Shown: positions 1-5,950 of the stretch, piece after piece
Layout: every line of letters begins with the position of its first letter
How positions within the stretch are numbered: the first letter of the stretch is position 1
DNA from: CAYJXA01 sp964404595
GTDB lineage: Archaea > Nanobdellota > Nanobdellia > Woesearchaeales > GW2011-AR9
Direction of reading: 5' to 3'
Assembly (NCBI GenBank): GCA_964404595.1
Contig: CAYOKQ010000022.1
Location: 1 to 21,167 of the forward strand
Length of the DNA stretch: 21,167 bases
Notes under the pieces: model-generated
Told to the model about the DNA's origin: nothing
Database searches by the model: none
The model's input: only the letters and a program-made list of their open reading frames with translations
Translations under genes and position numbers: made by a program

Positions 1-1
1 G

Positions 2-295
2 ACAGTAGTCACGCAGAATGAAACCATCGCCAAGGGCATGGTTGCAATTTCAGATAAATTAGAAGATTTCATGGCCGGTTCGGGTTCTCCTGCAAGAGCC
101 ATGCCTTCTGCGCTGCAGCACACTATGGGGATGCCGCAGATGAAAGGATCGAGAATGGCACCTCCTTTGCAGATGGAGCCGCCCTCATTTGCTGAACCGG
201 AATTTCCTTCTGCTATGGAAAGTGCTCCACCGCCGCCTCCTCCACCGCCGGGAGCTGGAAGTAAAAAGAAATTAATCGGCACTATATTCAAATAA
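2..295 (+). CDS. 3' end of an unidentified protein with a polyproline/basic tail (start outside window)
   Basis: The reading frame is open from base 2, so the gene begins before the window; 97 codons plus TAA are visible. I do not recognise the family. The visible part starts with a short helical, charged stretch (around ETIAKGMVAISDKLEDF). It continues as a disordered Met/Pro/Ser-rich region, then a run of eight prolines near the end, then a lysine-rich terminus (GSKKKLIGTIFK). The stop codon is followed one base later by the ATG of the next gene, so the two are very probably cotranscribed and translationally linked. That next protein has the same kind of tail, which suggests a shared job or partner. 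Polyproline translation would depend on archaeal aIF5A (known in general). Function unknown. Confidence 0.75.
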   Translation, partial: TVVTQNETIAKGMVAISDKLEDFMAGSGSPARAMPSALQHTMGMPQMKGSRMAPPLQMEPPSFAEPEFPSAMESAPPPPPPPPGAGSKKKLIGTIFK

Positions 296-296
296 A

Positions 297-1106
297 ATGA
301 GTTTTTTCAATGCCGCTCAATTACTTGCAATAGCTGCACGTGAATATCAGCTGCGCAGGGAAACCTTTTCTACCGCTGAGATAGTATCCCGGATCAATGA
401 AATTAAATATCTTTCTACACAGAAAAAAGTACCAAAATTATCCCTGCGAAAAGAGATCATTCATCTGGAAACGAAACTGCAAACGGTGCTTAACCTGGAA
501 CAGCGTATGCTTAAGCAAAAGCATCGCGAATCTGCTAAAGAAAAGATGCTGAAAAAACAGGTGGCCGAACTTAAAAATCGTCTGGCGGCAGCCCACAATA
601 AAGATGTGCAGAAAAAATTGGATCGTATCACCGGATTACTGGGAGATTATGTTGCCAAGAAGAGAACAGAAGAAGAGGTAAGAGCAGCTATTGCTCAACT
701 CAAAGGGATAGAAAAAGAGAAAGCAGCTAAATCCTTGAAAACAACTGCTACAGCACAGCAACCAGAATCTTCATTATCTTCGGTTCAAGATGAACAGCCA
801 CGTATTGCGATGCTGCAGCAAAGGTTACGTATGCTCAAGGGAGAATGGGAACTCTTGAAAATTCTCAAAAAAGATAATCTGGCCAGAGGTATGGAAGAAA
901 AAATAGCTTTGCTTGAAGAAAAACTAGAGAAATATAGGAAGCCTGCTGCAATTGGGAGCAAATTATCGCTGCCCGTGCCGGAAATTAAACACACTATGTT
1001 CTTTTCTTCACCAAAGCCAGTGCAGGCAGAAACGGCAGATGAAGATCTGGAATTAGGGACAGAACTGCCCCTGCCGCCCCCGCCGAAGATGAAGAGAAAG
1101 ATGTGA
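297..1106 (+). CDS. Unidentified coiled-coil protein with proline-rich, basic C-terminus
   Basis: A 269-residue protein with no recognisable enzymatic motif, no signal peptide and no membrane segment, so probably cytoplasmic. Residues about 40-145 and 165-215 are rich in K, E, Q, L and A with heptad-like spacing and read as two long coiled coils joined by a Ser/Thr/Gln-rich linker. The end is acidic, then proline-rich, then basic (ELPLPPPPKMKRKM). It starts one base after the stop of the preceding gene, whose product also ends in prolines and lysines, so the two are likely one operon. No ribosome-binding site is visible between them, consistent with translation re-initiation. A structural or scaffolding role would be a guess. 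Confidence 0.75.
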   Translation: MSFFNAAQLLAIAAREYQLRRETFSTAEIVSRINEIKYLSTQKKVPKLSLRKEIIHLETKLQTVLNLEQRMLKQKHRESAKEKMLKKQVAELKNRLAAAHNKDVQKKLDRITGLLGDYVAKKRTEEEVRAAIAQLKGIEKEKAAKSLKTTATAQQPESSLSSVQDEQPRIAMLQQRLRMLKGEWELLKILKKDNLARGMEEKIALLEEKLEKYRKPAAIGSKLSLPVPEIKHTMFFSSPKPVQAETADEDLELGTELPLPPPPKMKRKM

Positions 1107-1118
1107 ACGTATATGGAT

Positions 1119-1775
1119 TTATGAAAATCGTGGTTCTCCAAGACTATTTTTTAATCCCCAGTAGATATTTCCACCAAAGGCAGAGACAAAATCTTCCTCC
1201 TGCCAGATTCTTCCTTTTTTAGCTGTTCTTTGGAGTTCCGTGTAGCCAGGATTTCGTAATTCTGCCAAGGTGCGAGTATTTTCTGCACACATACGTTCAT
1301 AAAATCCTTGTAATACTGGCTTTTGTAATGGAGAAATAGATTTTGCCATTGCATATGATTGTGCAAACTGATTCAGCTCTGTTGCCTGCTCTTGGAAATA
1401 GGTATTGTCTGGGTTGAGATTACGCCCATCTGAATCCAAAGATTGAATAGTACCAATAACAATGGGATCTCTGGCGAGGCGCTCCAATTCAAAGAAAGTG
1501 GGAAATAAATAAAAATTATTTCTCTGAGGAATTTCGTCAGGCCTAAATTGATTCTCAATAAACCGATGGTACTTTGCTAAAGCTTTCACAACAGGACGTT
1601 CGGGACATTGAATATTGTTTAACCATAGTTTGCCAGTAGAAAAGTCTAAAATATCTGTACTAGGATAACATTCTTTTTGTACAGTATTGCCTTCATACAC
1701 AAGATTATGAATTTGATCTACAGGGTCTCGTACTATATCTCGAATACTCGTGGCTATTGTTACATGAAAAACCAT
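1119..1775 (-). CDS. Unidentified soluble protein (218 aa)
   Basis: I do not recognise this protein. It has no signal peptide, membrane segment or familiar catalytic motif. It has mixed charge, several aromatic residues and three cysteines, and looks like a folded soluble domain. The coding call rests on its length, on a TATA box about 28 bases before the ATG (1798-1809), and on its filling the space between the convergent coiled-coil gene (12 bases away at the 3' side) and the divergent protease gene. Two ORFs of 61-71 codons in other frames of the same stretch are shorter and have no promoter of their own, so I treat them as shadows. Function unknown. Confidence 0.65.
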   Translation of the reverse strand: MVFHVTIATSIRDIVRDPVDQIHNLVYEGNTVQKECYPSTDILDFSTGKLWLNNIQCPERPVVKALAKYHRFIENQFRPDEIPQRNNFYLFPTFFELERLARDPIVIGTIQSLDSDGRNLNPDNTYFQEQATELNQFAQSYAMAKSISPLQKPVLQGFYERMCAENTRTLAELRNPGYTELQRTAKKGRIWQEEDFVSAFGGNIYWGLKNSLGEPRFS

Positions 1776-1797
1776 TTAGAATGGAAACGATTGCAAC

Positions 1798-1809
1798 TAT
1801 ATAAATATT
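1798..1809 (-). promoter_or_regulatory. TATA box of the minus-strand gene ending at 1775
   Basis: The plus strand reads tatataaatatt, which on the minus strand is aatatttatata. Its centre is about 28 bases upstream of the ATG at 1775, the spacing expected for a leaderless archaeal transcript. It is one half of a divergent promoter pair. Confidence 0.55.
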
Positions 1810-1840
1810 CCCTTTAAAGTAATAACATAATATACCGTAG

Positions 1841-1850
1841 TATTTAAATA
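1841..1850 (+). promoter_or_regulatory. TATA box of the S2P protease gene
   Basis: tatttaaata is centred about 26 bases before the ATG at 1872, again leaving essentially no leader. A pyrimidine-rich stretch (ccttttctttttttaa) fills the space between box and start codon. Confidence 0.6.
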
Positions 1851-1871
1851 TCCTTTTCTTTTTTTAATACT

Positions 1872-2999
1872 ATGAAAAGCTCTATGGTTCTTTTTCGGCT
1901 CTTTGGAATTGAGATTAAATTGCATCTCTCCTGGTGGTTTATTTTTTTTTTAATTGCGTGGGGGTTGTCGGGGTCTTATTTTCCACAAATTCTTCCCGGC
2001 CTACATCAATATGCTTACTGGGGCATGGGCCTGGCAGCAGCACTGTTGCTTTTTATCTCGGTTATTTTGCATGAATTGAGCCATTCTTTGGTTGCCAGAG
2101 CCAAAAAAATCAAAGTTGAAAGTATTACGCTGTTTTTTTTTGGCGGCGTGGCGGCTATTCCCGATGAGGATATGAAGCCGGGAACAGAATTGCAGATGGC
2201 GCTGGCCGGGCCGCTCTTCTCGATATTTTTATCGGCTCTATTTTATGCTTTTTCGGTGATCAGCGGAAATGCTCTTATCGTCGCTATTGTAATTTACCTG
2301 TCGCAGCTCAATCTTACTTTAGGACTTTTTAATCTCATTCCGGGCTTTCCTTTAGATGGTGGGCGGGCTTTGAGGGCTATTATTCATTGGTATACTCACG
2401 ATATTCGAAAAGCTACTTATATTGCCTCAATGGGCGGTAAAATAGTTGCTGGAGTCCTGCTGTTTACCGGTATTTTTGGTTTTATCAGCGGAGTTGTCAA
2501 TGGGTTGTGGTTTATACTGCTGGGGGGATTTTTGTATTTTATTGCCGGCATGAGTTATGAACAAGTTCTGATAAAGCAGGTACTGGCTCGTGTCCCGGTT
2601 TCAGCTGTCATGACGACCAAATTTTCGGTGGTGGCATCAACAGTTATGTTTGCCGATTTTGTGGAAAAATATGCTTACTTGAAACAGGATGCTTTTATAG
2701 TGAAAGGGAAAAATTTTATCGGGATTTTGGATATTTCCCGTGCGCCGGCATTACCTTTGGCCTTGCAACGCTCAACACCGGTGAATAATTTAGCTATTTC
2801 TGTCCCAGAACAAAAAATCCTGACCATCAATGATAAGGCGCATACTGCTTTTAGATATCTCAATGAATCAAATCTTAATCTGCTGCCGGTAATGCAGGGG
2901 CAGAAAATCTTAGGTGTAGTGCGAAAAGATGATGTTATGCACTGCTTACTATGGAGCATGAAATATGGGTTTGAATCCACCAGCAAAAAAGCAGAGTAA
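1872..2999 (+). CDS. Site-2 protease-type intramembrane zinc metalloprotease (M50) with CBS domains
   Basis: A polytopic membrane protease of the S2P/SpoIVFB-type M50 family, which cuts transmembrane segments, usually to release a regulator. The catalytic zinc motif HELSH is at residues 67-71, and the second conserved motif NLIPGFPLDGG, with the third zinc ligand Asp162, is at 154-164. Hydrophobic segments lie at about 20-32, 50-68, 108-130, 135-157 and 190-227. The cytoplasmic C-terminus (about 241-365) reads as a pair of CBS repeats (VMTTKFSVV... and LNLLPVMQGQKILGVVRKDD), the usual nucleotide-sensing module of this subfamily. The first CBS half is weakly conserved. All catalytic residues are present, so it should be active. 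The substrate cannot be told from the context. The ATG fits its TATA box and is probably leaderless. Confidence 0.92.
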   Translation: MKSSMVLFRLFGIEIKLHLSWWFIFFLIAWGLSGSYFPQILPGLHQYAYWGMGLAAALLLFISVILHELSHSLVARAKKIKVESITLFFFGGVAAIPDEDMKPGTELQMALAGPLFSIFLSALFYAFSVISGNALIVAIVIYLSQLNLTLGLFNLIPGFPLDGGRALRAIIHWYTHDIRKATYIASMGGKIVAGVLLFTGIFGFISGVVNGLWFILLGGFLYFIAGMSYEQVLIKQVLARVPVSAVMTTKFSVVASTVMFADFVEKYAYLKQDAFIVKGKNFIGILDISRAPALPLALQRSTPVNNLAISVPEQKILTINDKAHTAFRYLNESNLNLLPVMQGQKILGVVRKDDVMHCLLWSMKYGFESTSKKAE

Positions 3000-3019
3000 A
3001 GCATAAAAAGAATGACAGA

Positions 3020-3847
3020 TTGGCGCAAGTTGTGCCTCAAAATATAATATTAAAAGAATTACGAAATATTACGCATCATAATTGTGTAGAACTGACTCTT
3101 TGCGGCAATGCTGCCATCACTTCAGCTCTTTCCATCTTTCCAGAAGGCAGCACCGTTCTTATCCCTGAAGAAGGGGGCTGGATCCATTACCAGAAAGCGC
3201 CGGTGCAGTTGGGATTAAAGATAGTAGAAGTGAAATGCGATGATGCAAAGATAAATCTTGCTGATTTACAGGAAAAGATAAATTCTGAAAGACCGTCTGC
3301 TTTCCTTTATCAAAACCCAGGCGGCTATTTTGCGCAGCAGCCGATGAAAGAGATTTATGGACTATGCCTGAGAAATAAATGTGCAGTCATCATGGATGTC
3401 TCCGGAAGCCTCGGCACGCCCCTGGGGAACGGCAACTATGCCGACATCCTGGTGGGAAGTTTTGGCAAGTGGAAATTAGTTGATGCGAAGACGGGAGGAT
3501 TTATTTCTACTAACGATAAAGGAACATGGGGCAAATTAAAACCAAATATAACTATTTTAGAGAACAGCAATGCTTTGAGCACAGTTCAGGCAAAGTTAGA
3601 TGGCTTACAGCAGCGGATAGCGCAGCTGCAGCAATTACAGAAAAAAATTCTCGTTGATCTGCAAGAATTAAATCCAATTTACTGTCATGATGCCGGGTTT
3701 GTAGTGGTGGTAAAGTACATCACTGAAGATGAAAAAAAAGAGATTTTAGCATACTGCGTCAAACATCAACTGGCATATACGCAATGCCCCCGGTATATAC
3801 GCGTAAACAAAGCGGCCATTTCTATTGAACTTAAACAGATTAGCTGA
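3020..3847 (+). CDS. Short PLP-dependent aminotransferase-like protein (DegT/class V fold)
   Basis: The fold signature is that of fold-type I PLP enzymes. CGNAAITSAL (28-37) is the phosphate/PLP-contact loop, and GSTVLIPEEGGWIHYQKAP follows as the first large beta-alpha unit. VIMDVSGSLG has Asp126, the expected partner of the pyridine nitrogen. GSFGKWKLVDAKTGG (146-160) contains the candidate Schiff-base lysine (Lys150 or Lys152). At 275 residues it is about 100 shorter than typical DegT or class V enzymes: it begins right at the PLP-binding domain and has a reduced C-terminal domain. The start used is TTG, 20 bases after the protease stop; the ATG at 3012 is in another frame and soon stops. 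It is probably cotranscribed with the protease. The substrate is unknown, and a non-catalytic paralogue is possible. Confidence 0.7.
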   Translation: MAQVVPQNIILKELRNITHHNCVELTLCGNAAITSALSIFPEGSTVLIPEEGGWIHYQKAPVQLGLKIVEVKCDDAKINLADLQEKINSERPSAFLYQNPGGYFAQQPMKEIYGLCLRNKCAVIMDVSGSLGTPLGNGNYADILVGSFGKWKLVDAKTGGFISTNDKGTWGKLKPNITILENSNALSTVQAKLDGLQQRIAQLQQLQKKILVDLQELNPIYCHDAGFVVVVKYITEDEKKEILAYCVKHQLAYTQCPRYIRVNKAAISIELKQIS

Positions 3848-3864
3848 TTTCTGCCTGGAAACCA

Positions 3865-4028
3865 TAATACTTCAGCAAAAGCAGAGGCAGTACCTTCAAA
3901 ATTCTCTAAATCAATTTCGAAGGAGCTGCGTCCCCGTGAGGGACTTCCCCCCCGCAACGCTCCCGACGGTATTCTAAATGAATTTTGACTTTATGGTGCT
4001 GCCTCTGCTTCAGAATGCTGAAGTATTA
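3865..4028. repeat. Long imperfect inverted repeat around a GC-rich core
   Basis: taatacttcagc (3865-3876) pairs exactly with 4017-4028; aagcagaggcag (3879-3890) pairs exactly with 3999-4010; tcaaaattc (3896-3904) pairs exactly with 3980-3988. Small internal mismatched loops separate these blocks. The centre (about 3924-3970) is GC-rich, unlike its surroundings, and contains the hairpin gtccccgtgagggac. A second local hairpin is formed by ccttcaaaatt and aatttcgaagg (3893-3924). It occupies most of the 251-base gap between the aminotransferase and zinc-ribbon genes, in which I see no convincing gene. It could be a foldback/MITE-like element or a structured RNA. Confidence 0.7.
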
Positions 4029-4066
4029 CTGGAAACCAAAAGGGTTAAAAAGAGGCTCATTTTGCG

Positions 4067-4073
4067 TTATATT
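4067..4073 (+). promoter_or_regulatory. Possible TATA box of the zinc-ribbon gene
   Basis: ttatatt lies about 29 bases upstream of the ATG at 4099, the usual spacing in this window. It is weaker than the other boxes. It supports 4099 rather than 4075 or the upstream TTG at 3985 as the start. Confidence 0.35.
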
Positions 4074-4098
4074 CATGACCTTGCGTATACCAGAATCA

Positions 4099-4497
4099 AT
4101 GGAAGAATGCCTGTACTTTACCAATCGAGGTGATATTCTTGCGTGGGTGTATCGAAAATTTTGTCCGAAATGCAAAAAAGCGAAGATGGGCAAGCCGGTG
4201 GAGAAAGGTGAAGTGAGGATCAGGGCAAAAGAGTATCAATGCCCAGCTTGCGGTTATACTGAACAAAAGGAAGAGCATGAAGCCAGTTTGATATTGGAAG
4301 CAACGTATACTTGCCCGGAATGTGGTAAAGAAGGAGAATCAACCGGAGAATATAAACGCAAGAATTACAAGGGCGTACCTTCGTATATTGTCGAGTGCCA
4401 GCATTGTAAAGTTAAGATTGCCCTGACAAAGAAATTAAAAAAGTTGAAAGGAAAGAAAGGGAAAAAGGAGGAAGATGATTTTGATGGTGAAATGTAA
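4099..4497 (+). CDS. Double zinc-ribbon protein with basic C-terminal tail
   Basis: 132 residues from the chosen ATG. Four CxxC knuckles (CPKC 22-25, CPAC 48-51, CPEC 72-75, CQHC 100-103) should form two zinc ribbons. They are followed by a lysine-rich stretch and an acidic end (EEDDFDGEM). It resembles the small zinc-ribbon proteins that archaea use around transcription, RNA or ribosome factors (family knowledge), but I cannot name a specific one. The frame is open upstream to a TTG at 3985. That extension would run through the inverted repeat and is Cys/Trp-rich nonsense, so I place the start at the ATG beginning MEECLYFTNRG; ATG 4075 is the alternative. The role is probably nucleic-acid binding (inference). 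Confidence 0.8.
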   Translation: MEECLYFTNRGDILAWVYRKFCPKCKKAKMGKPVEKGEVRIRAKEYQCPACGYTEQKEEHEASLILEATYTCPECGKEGESTGEYKRKNYKGVPSYIVECQHCKVKIALTKKLKKLKGKKGKKEEDDFDGEM

Positions 4498-4508
4498 TTT
4501 TGTGTAGT

Positions 4509-4536
4509 GTTTTATTCATTTTAGAATATTTTTATC
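4509..4536 (+). terminator. T-rich termination region after the zinc-ribbon gene
   Basis: The spacer after the stop carries several short T runs (tgttttattcattttaga, then atttttatc). T-rich tracts like this terminate archaeal transcription (established). No stem-loop is needed or seen. Confidence 0.3.
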
Positions 4537-4543
4537 AATACTC

Positions 4544-4551
4544 TTTATAAG
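4544..4551 (+). promoter_or_regulatory. TATA box of the S-adenosylmethionine synthetase-like gene
   Basis: tttataag is centred about 28 bases before the ATG at 4575. The predicted transcription start therefore falls inside the palindrome at 4561-4576. Confidence 0.55.
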
Positions 4552-4560
4552 TAACTGGCA

Positions 4561-4576
4561 ATGCCCGAACGGGCAT
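4561..4576. promoter_or_regulatory. Perfect palindrome over the transcription/translation start
   Basis: atgcccg-aa-cgggcat has two exact 7-base arms around a 2-base centre. The right arm supplies the first two bases of the ATG of the next gene, and the TATA-predicted transcription start lies within it. That is where an archaeal repressor would block initiation. It could also act as an RNA hairpin if transcription begins farther upstream. The left arm starts a five-codon frame (M-P-E-R-A) whose stop overlaps the real ATG as ATGA. Function is inferred from position only. Confidence 0.5.
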
Positions 4577-5753
4577 GAGCGAATTTATTGTGCATTCCTT
4601 TGAAGCTGGCAGACGTGGAAAGCCAGACGAGTTAGAGAGCAATATTGCTCATTTGATGGGATCACATTTATTAAAAAAAGACCCCTGTGCTCGATTCGAT
4701 TTGCGAGTTGCCGGCAGCTATGATCCCGAATCTCAAAAACCCAGGATTCGTGTTTCAGGCGAAGTTAGTGGGCATTTACTGGAAGAAAAATTGTATGATG
4801 AGCTCAAAGATTTAATATTGGTTCATTATAACCGGCTCCAACAAGCCGGATATGGCCTTGATCATTTAATCTTTGATTTTAAATTTAAACCACAGGAAAC
4901 AACATTATCTCTTAATGGCAAAGCAGGCGATTCTGGCAATCCCATTGCCGTTGCGTACAGACATTCACCTTCTCGCTTGCCGTGGGAACGATTTTTGGCT
5001 GTGGGGATACGTGATTTATACGATGCTATCTATGCTAGTGAAGGATTTCTAAGTGAAGATTTAAGGGGATTTAGTCCTATACGACAATTGTGGGGATTGT
5101 TTGCCGATGGAAAAATATCAGTTGATGCAGTATACAATGGAGCAGCATTTCAAACATTATCTTCTATTACTATGGCCTTTGAGCATAATGACATTATTCC
5201 ATTTGATAAATTTGTGCACAACGCCGAACTTGTCCTGAAAGCGTATTTAGCACAGCTCGAGGAATACTATGGCCTAAATTTGGGAGATCCTGTTATAACT
5301 ATCAACGGTTTAGGACCTTGGACTCGTGGCGGATGGGAAGTTGATGAAGGCAATAGGGAAGCTAAATCGTATCGAGATGGTTTTGGTACATACGGAGTTA
5401 TGGAAGATTCCTTTGCAGGTGAAGATCCCAGCAAACCGTCAGGGACAGGCACTTTTTTGGCACGGTATATCGCTGTACAGGTGGTAGGAAATGAGTTAGC
5501 TGATTTTGCTCGAGTGGCTTTGCGCTATACCATCGGACAGGAAGATGTGGGGCTTAACATCACAACCAATGGAACGGGAAAAGTGTCTCAAGAAGAATTG
5601 CATCGGTGGGTGCGCCAGAACATTCCTTTGAGCATTAAAGATGCCATTGAACGCTTCCATTTGCGAGACCCGGCACTCTACCGTCAAATTGCGGAGGATT
5701 CTGATTTCTTTCACAGCCCTAGTCTGCCGTGGAATAAATTTGAAATATACTAA
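4575..5753 (+). CDS. Divergent S-adenosylmethionine synthetase (methionine adenosyltransferase, MetK-like)
   Basis: 392 residues, the usual MAT length. Blocks align by eye to the bacterial/eukaryotic-type MAT in the right order. GKPDE (15-19) stands where GHPDK is expected; KDPCARFD (35-42) is the ExDP-ARV region; AGDSG (117-121) matches GAGDQG; DGKISVDAVY (178-187) matches DGKSQVTVEY. TLSSITMAFEHND (194-206) matches the VVVSTQH strand, VDEGNREAKSYRDGFGTYG (256-274) the GDxGLTGRKIIVDTYGG loop, and FAGEDPSKPSG (280-290) the FSGKDPTKVDRS loop. MAT makes S-adenosylmethionine from methionine and ATP. Several active-site positions look altered: the catalytic His is Lys16, the following Lys is Glu19, and the Arg-Lys pair is reduced to Lys264. 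The neighbouring gene, methionyl-tRNA synthetase, uses the same amino acid. It may be a true but divergent MAT or a paralogue with another activity. Confidence 0.8.
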   Translation: MSEFIVHSFEAGRRGKPDELESNIAHLMGSHLLKKDPCARFDLRVAGSYDPESQKPRIRVSGEVSGHLLEEKLYDELKDLILVHYNRLQQAGYGLDHLIFDFKFKPQETTLSLNGKAGDSGNPIAVAYRHSPSRLPWERFLAVGIRDLYDAIYASEGFLSEDLRGFSPIRQLWGLFADGKISVDAVYNGAAFQTLSSITMAFEHNDIIPFDKFVHNAELVLKAYLAQLEEYYGLNLGDPVITINGLGPWTRGGWEVDEGNREAKSYRDGFGTYGVMEDSFAGEDPSKPSGTGTFLARYIAVQVVGNELADFARVALRYTIGQEDVGLNITTNGTGKVSQEELHRWVRQNIPLSIKDAIERFHLRDPALYRQIAEDSDFFHSPSLPWNKFEIY

Positions 5754-5810
5754 AATTCGCAAGATATTGATTCGCTCAGATGAATCTTAAATGCCTGGCT
5801 TTTTGGATTG

Positions 5811-5885
5811 CTAGTGTGTTTCTCCTATAAACAATTTTCCATATCCGTAGTAATCATACGAAATAGCCTGGTCGCCCAGCAACAT
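5811..5885 (-). other. Possible 24-codon ORF or gene remnant
   Basis: In the 197-base spacer before the methionyl-tRNA synthetase gene, the minus strand reads an ATG-started frame of 24 residues (MLLGDQAISYDYYGYGKLFI...). It is open a little farther upstream from TTG codons. The composition looks protein-like, but the ORF is too short to judge and has no clear promoter. It may be the decayed end of a lost gene. Nothing else is seen in this spacer apart from the promoter at 5921. Confidence 0.2.
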
Positions 5886-5920
5886 TGCGAAAAGGTGATT
5901 CAATTTCTTAAGTAGCAATC

Positions 5921-5930
5921 TTTATATAAT
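5921..5930 (+). promoter_or_regulatory. TATA box of metG
   Basis: tttatataat is centred about 26 bases before the ATG at 5951. The interval is pyrimidine-rich and ends cctttctttc directly at the start codon, as in a leaderless transcript. Confidence 0.65.
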
Positions 5931-5950
5931 TCTCATCGTTCCTTTCTTTC

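Noticed and set aside
785..1141. 118-codon minus-strand ORF opposite the coiled-coil gene
   Set aside because: Shadow of the plus-strand frame; its glycine run is just the complement of the proline codons.
3766..3957. 63-codon minus-strand ORF through the 3' end of the aminotransferase gene and the foldback core
   Set aside because: It reads across the end of a real gene and a palindromic region, has no promoter, and its composition follows the GC-rich core.
3985..4098. TTG-started 38-codon N-terminal extension of the zinc-ribbon protein
   Set aside because: It would translate one arm of the inverted repeat into a Cys/Trp-rich stretch unlike the rest. ATG 4099 has a TATA-like box at the right distance and starts the recognisable protein.
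3978..4133. 51-codon plus-strand frame (MNFDFMVLPLLQ...) overlapping the zinc-ribbon start
   Set aside because: It begins in the inverted-repeat arm, has only GC-rich sequence where a TATA box should be, and overlaps the better-supported zinc-ribbon gene.
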